Notes under the pieces: model-generated
Databases searched by the model: none
The model's input: the letters and a program-made list of their open reading frames with translations, nothing else
What the model was told of the DNA's origin: nothing
Program-made: the position numbers and the translations under genes
DNA from: an uncultured Alphaproteobacteria bacterium
GTDB taxonomy: Bacteria; Pseudomonadota; Alphaproteobacteria; GCA-2731375
Reading direction: 5' to 3'
Length of the DNA: 8,565 nucleotides
Assembly: GCA_913049615.1 (NCBI GenBank)
Contig: CAJWZI010000047.1
Coordinates: forward strand, 1-8,565
In this document: positions 1-6,493 of the stretch, piece by piece
Layout of the letters: every line of letters begins with the position of its first letter
Position numbering within the stretch: position 1 is the stretch's first letter

Positions 1-663
1 GTCATCCATGCATTGTGCATACCGTCCATCGCCGGCAAAGATCCAAAAAACAACACTGACGATAACGAATGTCCCCTGAATATAGACCGCCAAAGCCGAG
101 GCTTTAGCGGTCACGCCCAACCGGCGCGTCAGGATCTGGAACGCGGCGTAGGTGAAGGCAGCGATCACTGGTAGCAGCAGGACGATGCGGTGGGAACCGC
201 TGAATTCTTCATTCGACCAAGGCTGTTGTACAATGATGACACCGACAAAACCAACCAGCACCGCGCTGATCCGTCGCATGCCGACTTTTTCTCTCAGAAT
301 TGGGATCGATAACAGGGTGATGAAAAGAGGGGCGACAAAGAATAGGGCCGTGGCATCACCAAGGGGTAAGACTGCCAAAGCGGCAAAAAAAGTCAAGTTA
401 GCAACAACAAGAAGTAGACCTCTAACCAGGTGCAGCCAGGGTCTGTCCGTCCGCAGAATGTGCCAGCCGCCTTCCATCTGAACCAAGGCGAGGCTCACAG
501 TAATACCGATGATAGACCTGAAAAACACCATCTGGTGCAATGGATAGTTGCCAGACAGCAGCTTGATCATCATATCGTTGACCGTAATGCAGGTCATCGC
601 GACGGTTATGAAAATAATGCCCAACGTCGGGTCGTTCGTGGCTACGCGGGAGGCGTTGGACAT
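1..663 (-). CDS. EamA/DMT-family transporter, 3' end outside window
   Basis: Inner-membrane permease of the drug/metabolite transporter superfamily (EamA domains, about 300 residues and ten helices in the family). Reading minus from ATG at 663 gives 221 residues with no stop before the window edge, so the C-terminal third is missing. Hydrophobic segments are visible at about residues 14-35, 45-62, 80-100, 103-121, 132-147, 160-177 and 189-210. The first repeat ends with the typical pattern of a short basic loop (R124-E-K-V-G) followed by a glycine-rich helix and V-Q-Q-P at 145-148, a common end for EamA repeat one. An in-frame TGA lies eight codons upstream with no other start between, so ATG 663 is well supported although no clear ribosome binding site precedes it. 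It diverges from the Baeyer-Villiger gene across 128 bp and could export or import a pathway compound, but the substrate cannot be read from sequence. Confidence 0.88.
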   Translation of the reverse strand, partial: MSNASRVATNDPTLGIIFITVAMTCITVNDMMIKLLSGNYPLHQMVFFRSIIGITVSLALVQMEGGWHILRTDRPWLHLVRGLLLVVANLTFFAALAVLPLGDATALFFVAPLFITLLSIPILREKVGMRRISAVLVGFVGVIIVQQPWSNEEFSGSHRIVLLLPVIAAFTYAAFQILTRRLGVTAKASALAVYIQGTFVIVSVVFWIFAGDGRYAQCMDD

Positions 664-791
664 GATGGTGAGTTTTATTGCAAATCAGAGTGTTAAGAAA
701 TACGACATAGCGCGCTTGACCCATCACCGGGAATAGTATTTTACCGCCTCTGCCGAATATCTGGTTTTGAACGGCAAAGAGACAATATATT

Positions 792-2603
792 ATGACGCAC
801 GTTGATACCAAGCTGGACACGCCTATCAACAAGAAAGCCTTACGGCAAAAATACCGCGAGGAACGGGATAAACGCCTGCGGCCGGACGGCAATGATCAGT
901 ACCTGCAACTGAAAGGTCGGCTCGCTCACTATTTGGAGGACAGCTTTACTCCCCGCCGGGAACGGGAGCCGAAGACCGATCACGTAACCTTTGCCTTTGT
1001 GGGTGGCGGTTTCGGTGGTTTGGTCACGGGCGCACGGCTGGTCGAAGCGGGCATAACGGATGTTCGCATCGTCGAGAAGGGTGGCGATTTTGGCGGCACC
1101 TGGTATTGGAACCGTTATCCCGGCGCACAATGCGATACGGCGTCTATGGTCTATATGCCGTTGCTCGAAGAAACCGGTCATATGCCGAGCGAAAAATACG
1201 CCCACGCTCCGGAAATTTTGGACCATTGCCAGCGCATTGGGCGGCAATTCGGCCTTTACGACAATTCCCTGTTTCACACAGAGGTGGAGCATATTGAATG
1301 GGACGATCGTCAAACTCGATGGGCCATCCGCACAAACCGGGGGGATGTTTTTACCGCCCAGTTTTTGGGTATGGGCACCGGCCCATTGCATGTCCCAAAA
1401 TTACCCGGACTGGAAGGAATAGGAACCTTTGGGGGACATTCGTTTCATACTTCCCGTTGGGATTATAATTACACGGGTGGTGATTGGTTGGGCGCGCCGA
1501 TGGATAAGCTGGGCGAAAAACGTGTCGCCATAATTGGAACCGGTGCGACTTCGGTGCAATGTGTGCCGCACCTGGCGCGGGCTTGCAAGGATCTTTACCT
1601 CTTTCAACGCACGCCGTCATCCGTCGACGTGCGAGACAATAAACCTATTGATCCAAATTGGTTCGCCGAAATCGCTACGGAAGGCTGGCAGCAACGTTGG
1701 CTGGAAAACTTCACGGCCAATCAGGCTGGTGGCGTTGCTGCTGATGATTTAGTGCAAGACGGCTGGACAGATTTGTTCCGTCGGATACATAGGCGCATAA
1801 GCAACCTGCCCAAGGGCGAGATCACGCCACAAAATATGCTGGCAGCCTATGAAGACGCAGATTTCGAAAAAATGGAAGAGATTCGTACCAGGGTGGACAC
1901 TATTGTCGAGGACCACGAAACCGCGCAGAACCTAAAGGCCTGGTACCGACAACTTTGCAAACGCCCCTGCTTTCACGATAGCTATCTTCAGGCCTTTAAC
2001 GAACCTGGCACCCACCTTATTGATACCAATGGCGAGGGCGTTGAAAAAATAACCAAAAATGGCGTGATGGTGGCTGGCATCGAGTACCCGGTGGACTGCA
2101 TTATTTATGCTTCGGGTTTCGAGGTAGGCACGGCTTACCAGCGGAGAGCCGGATTTGATCTGATCGGGCGCGACGACTTGAAGCTATCAACACATTGGGA
2201 TCAGGGCATGCGGACCAAACACGGCATCCATGTGCATGGTTTCCCCAACGCCTTTTTTGTCCAGCCAACTCAGGGTGCAAATTTGATTTCCAATGTGCCG
2301 CACAATTTGACCGAAGCCGGGATGACTATCGCGCGGTTGGTCAAATATGCGTTGTCCATGGATTATAAAGAGATTGAGGTTACCCAGGAGGCCGAAGAAG
2401 CTTGGGTGAAGCTGATGTTGAGTGGTCGCGTTTCCTTGATTGGCGGCCCGGACTGCACACCGGGTTACTACAACAACGAAGGTCAGACACCGGGACCCCA
2501 CGCTAACCTAAACGTGGGTTATCCAGCCGGCGCCATGGCCTATTTCAAATACCTCGGTGAATGGCGTTCCAGTGGTGAGTATGACGGTTTAGAATTCAGA
2601 TAG
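792..2603 (+). CDS. Baeyer-Villiger monooxygenase (FAD/NADPH-dependent)
   Basis: Cytosolic type I Baeyer-Villiger monooxygenase of 603 residues. The family uses FAD, NADPH and O2 to insert an oxygen next to a ketone, giving an ester or lactone. Visible marks, in order: FAD Rossmann loop GGGFGG at 71-76; GGTWYWNRYPGAQCD at 101-115, whose D115 matches the active-site Asp of phenylacetone monooxygenase; the fingerprint F213-x-G-x3-H219-x3-W223-D224; the NADPH Rossmann loop GTGATS at 249-254; and K390-R391, the position of the family's catalytic arginine. A charged N-terminal extension of about 60 residues precedes the FAD domain, so it resembles the long members (cyclopentadecanone monooxygenase type) rather than the roughly 540-residue ones. 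ATG 792 has an AAAGAGA stretch about 8 nt upstream. It is convergent with the SDR gene, 12 bp away. Substrate is unknown; a simple N-hydroxylating flavin monooxygenase is unlikely given the W-D form of the fingerprint. Confidence 0.93.
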   Translation: MTHVDTKLDTPINKKALRQKYREERDKRLRPDGNDQYLQLKGRLAHYLEDSFTPRREREPKTDHVTFAFVGGGFGGLVTGARLVEAGITDVRIVEKGGDFGGTWYWNRYPGAQCDTASMVYMPLLEETGHMPSEKYAHAPEILDHCQRIGRQFGLYDNSLFHTEVEHIEWDDRQTRWAIRTNRGDVFTAQFLGMGTGPLHVPKLPGLEGIGTFGGHSFHTSRWDYNYTGGDWLGAPMDKLGEKRVAIIGTGATSVQCVPHLARACKDLYLFQRTPSSVDVRDNKPIDPNWFAEIATEGWQQRWLENFTANQAGGVAADDLVQDGWTDLFRRIHRRISNLPKGEITPQNMLAAYEDADFEKMEEIRTRVDTIVEDHETAQNLKAWYRQLCKRPCFHDSYLQAFNEPGTHLIDTNGEGVEKITKNGVMVAGIEYPVDCIIYASGFEVGTAYQRRAGFDLIGRDDLKLSTHWDQGMRTKHGIHVHGFPNAFFVQPTQGANLISNVPHNLTEAGMTIARLVKYALSMDYKEIEVTQEAEEAWVKLMLSGRVSLIGGPDCTPGYYNNEGQTPGPHANLNVGYPAGAMAYFKYLGEWRSSGEYDGLEFR

Positions 2604-2618
2604 GTCGCATGGGACCTA
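2601..2618. repeat. Inverted repeat joining two convergent stop codons
   Basis: TAGGTC (2601-2606) and GACCTA (2613-2618) form a perfect 6-bp stem with a 6-nt loop. The TAG stop of the Baeyer-Villiger gene (2601-2603) pairs with the complement of the SDR stop (2616-2618). No T-run follows on either strand, so it is not a canonical intrinsic terminator. It may help end or protect both transcripts, or be chance. Confidence 0.4.
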
Positions 2619-3587
2619 CCGGCTATCGGCTATACCCAAATGGCCCTCTGCGTGCAACTGGTCCAAAAATGACGTTTCATAAGCCTCTTCTGGCGTAGCT
2701 CGAACCTGCGCATCAATGGCGTGGGCGTCTTCGCCCACAAGAATACGCCAACGGTCCTGGCGCACCCCGTCCAGAATTATCTCCGCCGCCTGTTTTGGTG
2801 TAGTGGGTGCGTTATCGCGGAATTTTTCGCCACGTTGTTTAATCAAGGCGCGAATTGCGTCGTCCGTTATGTTGTCAACGGGCAATCCCCGCCTGATCAT
2901 CAAGGCGCGCAGCTTTGCAACCTCTTCCGCCGGCATGTCCATCGGCTCGGGTTTGCCCAGCACTTTACCGGAGTTGATGGCAATATTTGTGCCAATATGT
3001 CCCGGCATGACCACCGAGACCTTTACATGCGGTGCATTGAGACGCAGATCCGTGACCAGCGCTTCGGAAAATCCCTTCACGGCGAATTTTGCGGCGCTGT
3101 AGGCAGTGTGTGGGAAACCTGGTCCCAGACTGGCCCAGAAGCCATTGATCGAGCTCGTATTGATAAGATGACCTTCTTCCGAGGCTACTAGTAGGGGCAC
3201 AAAGGCGCGGGCCGTGTAATAAACCCCATACCAACATACGCCAAAAGTGCGCTCCCAATCTTCCCGCTCGTCATTAATGAAGCTGCCGCTACCACCTATA
3301 CCGGCATTGGCGAAAACCAAATTGATATAATCGGTGCCGTGCGCCTCCAATACCTGGTCGCGAAAATTGTTCACGGCCTCCTCGTCAGACACATCGCATT
3401 GGTGGCTGGAAATAGTGACAGCACCGTTTGCCTGCCGGCAAAGATCCTCGGTCTCAGCCATGCTCTGATTTGAAAGGTCACAAATTGCAATATGACAGCC
3501 CTCACTGACTAATTGTATTGCAAGGGACCGCCCGATACCTGAACCGCCGCCGCTGATAACTGCACGTTTTCCTAGGAAATCTTGCAC
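2616..3587 (-). CDS. Classical short-chain dehydrogenase/reductase (SDR)
   Basis: NAD(P)-dependent oxidoreductase of 323 residues that would interconvert a secondary alcohol and a ketone. Marks, using the GTG start: cofactor loop SGGGSGIG at 12-19, acidic D37 at the end of the second strand (suggests NAD(H) rather than NADP(H)), N94-A-G, catalytic S145/S146, Y163-x3-K167, and the P195-G motif after the sixth strand. The C-terminal part is about 60-70 residues longer than a minimal 250-residue SDR and ends with a segment (WRILVGEDA, then a VRATPEEAY stretch) of the kind found in longer SDRs next to monooxygenases. Start choice: the frame stays open to a TTG at 3599, but GGAGG at 3597-3593 lies inside that extension and sits 5 nt before GTG 3587, so GTG is preferred. 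The gene is 166 bp downstream of the luciferase-like gene on the same strand, so it may have its own promoter. Oxidation of an alcohol to feed the neighbouring Baeyer-Villiger enzyme is inferred. Confidence 0.92.
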   Translation of the reverse strand: MQDFLGKRAVISGGGSGIGRSLAIQLVSEGCHIAICDLSNQSMAETEDLCRQANGAVTISSHQCDVSDEEAVNNFRDQVLEAHGTDYINLVFANAGIGGSGSFINDEREDWERTFGVCWYGVYYTARAFVPLLVASEEGHLINTSSINGFWASLGPGFPHTAYSAAKFAVKGFSEALVTDLRLNAPHVKVSVVMPGHIGTNIAINSGKVLGKPEPMDMPAEEVAKLRALMIRRGLPVDNITDDAIRALIKQRGEKFRDNAPTTPKQAAEIILDGVRQDRWRILVGEDAHAIDAQVRATPEEAYETSFLDQLHAEGHLGIADSR

Positions 3588-3591
3588 ATCC

Positions 3592-3616
3592 GCCTCCAAA
3601 TTAGTTTGTTGGAGGC
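3592..3616 (-). promoter_or_regulatory. Hairpin that would sequester the SDR ribosome binding site
   Basis: GCCTCCAA (3592-3599 on the plus strand) and TTGGAGGC (3609-3616) form a perfect 8-bp inverted repeat around a 9-nt loop. In the SDR mRNA the 3' arm contains the whole GGAGG ribosome binding site, so folding would hide it just before the GTG start. The geometry is seen directly. A role in translational control, by an RNA-binding protein, temperature or coupling to ribosome movement, is inference. Confidence 0.5.
3593..3597 (-). promoter_or_regulatory. Ribosome binding site deciding the SDR start
   Basis: On the minus strand GGAGG is followed by CGGAT and then GTG at 3587, a 5-nt spacer. 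The longer TTG start at 3599 would overlap this site and has no purine-rich stretch ahead of it. Confidence 0.75.
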
Positions 3617-3647
3617 AAGTCTGCCCTGTTCCGTCTACCGGCGCAGC

Positions 3648-3661
3648 AGGAAAGTTTTCCT
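3648..3661. promoter_or_regulatory. 14-bp palindromic operator candidate upstream of the SDR
   Basis: AGGAAA-GT-TTTCCT has two perfect 6-bp arms around a 2-bp centre, a size typical of a dimeric regulator site. It lies 61 bp before the SDR start. On the minus strand a TTATAT hexamer (3675-3670) precedes it by 8 bp, so if that is the -10 box the palindrome would cover the transcription start. The matching -35 region (near CTTAAA, 3697-3692) is poor. No second copy was noticed in the other intergenic regions. Confidence 0.3.
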
Positions 3662-3753
3662 AGTCACCGATATAACAGATTGGGTATGCCATTTAAGCCA
3701 TTTTCGTGAAATAGTGTTTTAGAACAAGACGATTTGCGGTGTAGCAATGGAAC

Positions 3754-4773
3754 CTAGATTCCGGTTCTTACCAAGGGAAATACCTCTTCCGCTAGCATTT
3801 GCATTTGCTCTAGCACCATATTTTGTGGCATTCCGGGGAACTGCACACCCATCACGAAATGATTGACGCCAAATCGCTTTACTAGATCAAGGATCTGGTC
3901 AGCAATTTCTTCTGGAGAGCCGAATAGGAAGCGGTCCCGCACCAACTCATCGAAATCGACGGCGAAATTGTTATCTCCGACCGGCATCACCTTGTCCTGA
4001 CCCCATTCATGATAGGCGTTGTATTTAGCCTCTAAGTAGGGTTGAGCCTTGCGCATGGCCTCTGCGCGAGAGGAGGAGACAACGACTTCCCGCATCATAG
4101 GGAATTCTGCTGGAAATGGTTTACCGCAGGCATCTAGCTCCCGTTTGTAGACTTCCATTTGCTGGGCGATGGTCTCTATACGATTGTGGGGATTGACAAA
4201 CCAAGCATCGGTCAACCTGGCGGCTCGACGAATAGCAACGTCTGCGTTGGCGCCGGTCCAGATCGGCGGCAGAGGTTTCTGTATGGGTTGGATGGTGCAG
4301 CAGGCCTCGATCAATTCGAAATGCGAGGCGGTCATGGAGACTTTTTCCTCGGTCCAGAGGCGGCGGATGGCATCCAGACCTTCTTCCAAGCGCCGCCCGG
4401 CCTCTTTCGACGCAGTGCCGAAGGCGCGAAATTCTACATCCCGGTAGCCAACGCCAACACCAAATATGAGGCGGCCCCCGGACATTACGTCGATGTTGGC
4501 GAATTGTTCGGCGATGTCTAGAGGTTTGTGTAGGGGTAACAACACTACCCCAGCGATCAGCCGCAGTGAGGGTGCCTCGTCCATAATGCGGGAGAGAAAT
4601 GGCACCTGCTGAAAATCTGTCAGGGGATGGGTGCTATAGTGGGAGCCCTTCATGATGGAGTCGAACTCCAGCTTTTCCGCTAATCGCACCTGCTCCAGCA
4701 TTTCTTGCCAGTGCTGGGCAGCATCTCCGCCCACCGGGAATTGCCCCCGGTTCATCAAGCCGAATTGGATCAT
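3754..4773 (-). CDS. Luciferase-like (LLM class) flavin-dependent oxidoreductase
   Basis: TIM-barrel flavoprotein of 339 residues in the bacterial luciferase-like family. Members use reduced FMN with O2, or coenzyme F420, for monooxygenation or hydride transfer. Family marks: the SHYSTHP stretch at 44-50, the helix-strand block from about 83 to 111 with F91-x3-D95-x2-S98-G-G-R and G105-V-G-V-G-Y, the RRLEEGLDAIRRLW helix at 127-140, and PPIWTGA at 169-175. Start choice: an upstream TTG at 4791 is open, but AGGAGG at 4785-4780 lies inside that extension. ATG 4773 has a 6-nt spacer and ATG 4776 only 3, so 4773 is preferred. The preceding 60-residue ORF stops at 4784, 10 bp before this start, and its TAG runs into the ribosome binding site, which suggests translational coupling. 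FMN versus F420 cannot be decided here. A second monooxygenase in the same pathway as the Baeyer-Villiger enzyme is inferred. Confidence 0.9.
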   Translation of the reverse strand: MIQFGLMNRGQFPVGGDAAQHWQEMLEQVRLAEKLEFDSIMKGSHYSTHPLTDFQQVPFLSRIMDEAPSLRLIAGVVLLPLHKPLDIAEQFANIDVMSGGRLIFGVGVGYRDVEFRAFGTASKEAGRRLEEGLDAIRRLWTEEKVSMTASHFELIEACCTIQPIQKPLPPIWTGANADVAIRRAARLTDAWFVNPHNRIETIAQQMEVYKRELDACGKPFPAEFPMMREVVVSSSRAEAMRKAQPYLEAKYNAYHEWGQDKVMPVGDNNFAVDFDELVRDRFLFGSPEEIADQILDLVKRFGVNHFVMGVQFPGMPQNMVLEQMQMLAEEVFPLVRTGI

Positions 4774-4779
4774 CATGAG

Positions 4780-4785
4780 CCTCCT
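4780..4785 (-). promoter_or_regulatory. Ribosome binding site of the luciferase-like gene
   Basis: AGGAGG on the minus strand, 6 nt before ATG 4773. Its first two bases are the last two of the TAG stop of the upstream half-hotdog ORF, so terminating ribosomes arrive directly on it. Confidence 0.8.
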
Positions 4786-4966
4786 AGTCAAAAATACGGT
4801 AAAGCACGGTGCCTCGGGCGACTAGGCGGCCGGTAGCCGCATCCGCCACGACAATATCGTTCCAGAACATTTCATTATCCCGAAATCCTACATCGCCATA
4901 GGACACCATATCGCTCTTAGGTGGTGGCCCTGTCTGCACCATGGCAAGGCTGGTTCGTTGTGCCAT
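4784..4966 (-). CDS. Half-length hotdog (PaaI-like thioesterase) ORF, N-terminal half missing
   Basis: A 60-residue ORF whose second half (DIVVADAATGRLVARGTVLYRI, about positions 37-58) has the pattern of the last two strands of hotdog-fold acyl-CoA thioesterases: alternating valines, a D-x-x-x-G-R-L-V-A turn, then G-T-x-x-Y-R. Its first half fits the third strand and following loop. The strand-helix region that carries the catalytic Asp/Glu in full-length proteins (about 130-150 residues) is absent, and none of it was found in 4967-5103. ATG 4966 has GGGGGAA 6 nt upstream; a GTG at 4987 is the only longer start, just after an in-frame TGA. The good ribosome binding site and the coupling to the luciferase-like gene argue for expression. 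It may be a truncated remnant left by rearrangement, or a small partner protein. Homology is by eye only. Confidence 0.55.
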   Translation of the reverse strand: MAQRTSLAMVQTGPPPKSDMVSYGDVGFRDNEMFWNDIVVADAATGRLVARGTVLYRIFD

Positions 4967-5103
4967 GAATAATTCCCCCAACACCACTCAATTGACCCCA
5001 TCCTAGCGCAGATTCTTCTAACGCCGGTTAGTTTTGTTGTTGTTTGCGTACCTGGAAACCGGCACCTTGCATCCAGGATAATTAATGGGAGGAGTATAAA
5101 GCT
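4967..5103. promoter_or_regulatory. Divergent promoter region between two gene blocks
   Basis: This 137-bp non-coding stretch separates the minus-strand half-hotdog/luciferase-like pair from the plus-strand three-gene block, so it should hold promoters in both directions. I see no convincing sigma-70 pair. It holds GTT-rich DNA at about 5028-5045, a 7-bp inverted repeat (GCCGGTT 5023-5029, AACCGGC 5057-5063), and the strong GGGAGGAG ribosome binding site of the next gene at 5087-5094. Confidence 0.4.
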
Positions 5104-5694
5104 ATGGCTTCGAGTGAACTAAATTTACCCCGTATTCCCATGCTGGGGGAAGAAGAGGCCCGCGTTATTGGCAAGGAGGTTGGAGTGCCGTCGACGATGT
5201 CCGGCCTCAATGTTTTCCGCATCATGTCGCGGCACCCCACCCTGGCGGGTGTGGTGGCCAAGCAATTAGCAATGCTCCTCTATCGCGGCAATTTGCTGGA
5301 TGATCGTTTGCGGGAACTAATTATTATGCGCATCGGTTGGCGCACAGGTGCCATGTATGAATGGACCCAGCATTGGCCCGTGGCCTTGAGGGTAGGCCTA
5401 ACGGAAGATGAAACCCTAGCCGTACGCGATCCAGATAAAGCGACCTGTTTGGGCGCGGCCGAACGGGCGGTCATCACTGCAACGGATGACGTCTTGGATA
5501 ATGGTTCCATCAGCGAGGAAAGCTGGCAGGCCTGCGCGGAGTATTTGTGCACGAACGAAGAACGCCTTGAACTTGTCGCTGCGATATGCAACTGGAATAC
5601 GTTCTCAATTCTTTTAAAGAGTTTGAAAATTCCGTTGGAAGACGGCATCGAGGCATGGCCGCCGGACGGAATGCAGTCACCTGCCGCTGATTAA
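5104..5694 (+). CDS. Carboxymuconolactone decarboxylase-like (AhpD-type fold) protein
   Basis: Small all-helical protein of 196 residues in the carboxymuconolactone decarboxylase/AhpD-like superfamily. The core lies at about 55-110: R68-L-R-E-L-I-I-M-R, then W79-R-T-G and E86-W-T-Q-H90, the conserved Glu/His pair of this branch. The CxxC of true alkylhydroperoxidase AhpD proteins is absent: the cysteines (115, 144, 149, 162) are spaced apart, so a thioredoxin-like peroxidase role is unlikely. A second helical part ends with C162-N-W-N, a conserved-looking stretch. GGGAGGAG (5087-5094) sits 9 nt before the ATG. It is the first gene of a plus-strand run; the crotonase follows after 27 bp. Proteins of this kind are common in aromatic and alicyclic catabolic clusters, often without assigned reactions. 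Decarboxylation or lactone/ring chemistry is possible, but the product is unknown. Confidence 0.85.
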   Translation: MASSELNLPRIPMLGEEEARVIGKEVGVPSTMSGLNVFRIMSRHPTLAGVVAKQLAMLLYRGNLLDDRLRELIIMRIGWRTGAMYEWTQHWPVALRVGLTEDETLAVRDPDKATCLGAAERAVITATDDVLDNGSISEESWQACAEYLCTNEERLELVAAICNWNTFSILLKSLKIPLEDGIEAWPPDGMQSPAAD

Positions 5695-5721
5695 TTTTTA
5701 CTATTTGATTATAAGAGAACC

Positions 5722-6435
5722 ATGATCACACTGGACCTCGAAGACGATGTTTTTGTATTGACTATGAACGCCGGTGAGAACCGTTGGAATACCAATTTTG
5801 TCCGGGCCTTTGATGCTCAACTGGATGAAGTGGTGGCTTCGGAAGGCCCAGCTGCATTGGTCACCACTTCCGCCGATGCGAAGTTTTTCTCCAACGGTTT
5901 GGATATTGAGTGGCGCGGGGGTGACGGTGACGGTGAGGGCGGGGATAAATCAGTATTTGGCCAAGAATTTATGAAATTGATGGGACGGTTGATCACCTTT
6001 CCCGTGCCGACAGTCTGCGCAATTAATGGCCACGGCTTTGGTGCCGGTTTCATGCTGACGCTTTGTCATGATGTGCGCATGATGCGGGCTGATCGTGGAT
6101 TTCTTTGCGCGAATGAAATTCAATTAGGCTTATCCATCCCGGATGCGGAATTAGCGTTGTTTCGCCATAAAATGTCCGCCAACGCATTTTTCGATACGGT
6201 GCAATTGGCGCATCGTTGGACCGGTCCGTCTGCCCAGGCCGCAGGATTTGTGCATGCCGTAGTTTCCGAAGATGATTTGCTTCCCATGGCAAAAATTAGG
6301 GCTAAGCAATTGGCACCGTTTGGAACCGATCGGGCACTCTATGCGAATTCCAAGGAACGCATATTTGGTGAAAATCCGTCCATCAACGAAGCGAATGGCC
6401 CGGCTCATCAATTGCGTAATGCCTACACAAATTGA
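5722..6435 (+). CDS. Crotonase-family protein, enoyl-CoA delta-isomerase-like
   Basis: CoA-binding enzyme of 237 residues in the enoyl-CoA hydratase/isomerase superfamily. Oxyanion-hole elements are FFSNGLD at 55-61 and the INGHGFGAGFML block at 101-112. The segment A123-D-R-G-F-L-C-A-N-E132-I-Q-L-G-L resembles the plant and peroxisomal-type delta3,delta2-enoyl-CoA isomerases, in which a single Glu at this place moves the proton; E132 is the candidate acid/base. It is shorter than a typical 255-260-residue hydratase, as isomerases of this group often are. A glycine/aspartate-rich loop at 66-75 comes from an imperfect hexanucleotide repeat. AAGAGA lies 3 nt before ATG 5722, a tight spacing. 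Position after the AhpD-like gene and before the thiamine-diphosphate gene suggests one transcript. It would shift or hydrate a double bond in a CoA-activated intermediate; a hydratase, or a C-C hydrolase like 6-oxocamphor hydrolase, cannot be excluded. Confidence 0.88.
   Translation: MITLDLEDDVFVLTMNAGENRWNTNFVRAFDAQLDEVVASEGPAALVTTSADAKFFSNGLDIEWRGGDGDGEGGDKSVFGQEFMKLMGRLITFPVPTVCAINGHGFGAGFMLTLCHDVRMMRADRGFLCANEIQLGLSIPDAELALFRHKMSANAFFDTVQLAHRWTGPSAQAAGFVHAVVSEDDLLPMAKIRAKQLAPFGTDRALYANSKERIFGENPSINEANGPAHQLRNAYTN
5920..5937 (+). repeat. Imperfect 6-bp tandem repeat in the crotonase gene
   Basis: GGTGAC, GGTGAC and GGTGAG follow one another, encoding part of the Gly/Asp/Glu loop at residues 66-75. 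A change in copy number would keep the reading frame. Confidence 0.6.
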
Positions 6436-6480
6436 ATGCTCGTCGTTTCGTAAATCGAAGTATGTCTCGACGGTGTAAAA

Positions 6481-6487
6481 GGGGGAG
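6481..6487 (+). promoter_or_regulatory. Ribosome binding site deciding the start of the thiamine-diphosphate gene
   Basis: GGGGGAG directly abuts the first ATG (6488), which leaves no spacer. It stands 6 nt from the second in-frame ATG (6494), which is therefore the likely start. Confidence 0.7.
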
Positions 6488-6493
6488 ATGCAA

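Noticed and set aside
716..742. TTGACC and TATTTT as a promoter for the Baeyer-Villiger gene
   Set aside because: The spacer is only 15 bp and the -10 match is weak; not enough to call, although a promoter must lie somewhere in 664-791.
422..892. 156-codon minus-strand open frame
   Set aside because: It lies in another frame across the transporter gene, the divergent intergenic region and the Baeyer-Villiger start, and its composition is not protein-like; the transporter frame explains the sequence.
2721..3191. 156-codon plus-strand open frame
   Set aside because: It is antisense to the SDR, which carries all the expected motifs.
3750..3767. GAACC/GGTTC stem at the end of the luciferase-like gene as a terminator
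   Set aside because: Only 5 bp and no T-run after it on the minus strand.
5023..5063. 7-bp inverted repeat GCCGGTT/AACCGGC
   Set aside because: The arms are short and 27 nt apart, with no extension; such pairs are expected by chance in this much sequence.
5053..5082. TGGAAA and GATAAT (18-bp spacer) as a promoter for the AhpD-like gene
   Set aside because: The start site would fall at about 5089, inside the ribosome binding site at 5087-5094, leaving the mRNA without it.
4968..5103. Open minus-strand frame upstream of the half-hotdog ORF as its missing N-terminal half
   Set aside because: The frame is open but out of phase with the ORF, and its translation shows no hotdog helix or catalytic Asp/Glu pattern.
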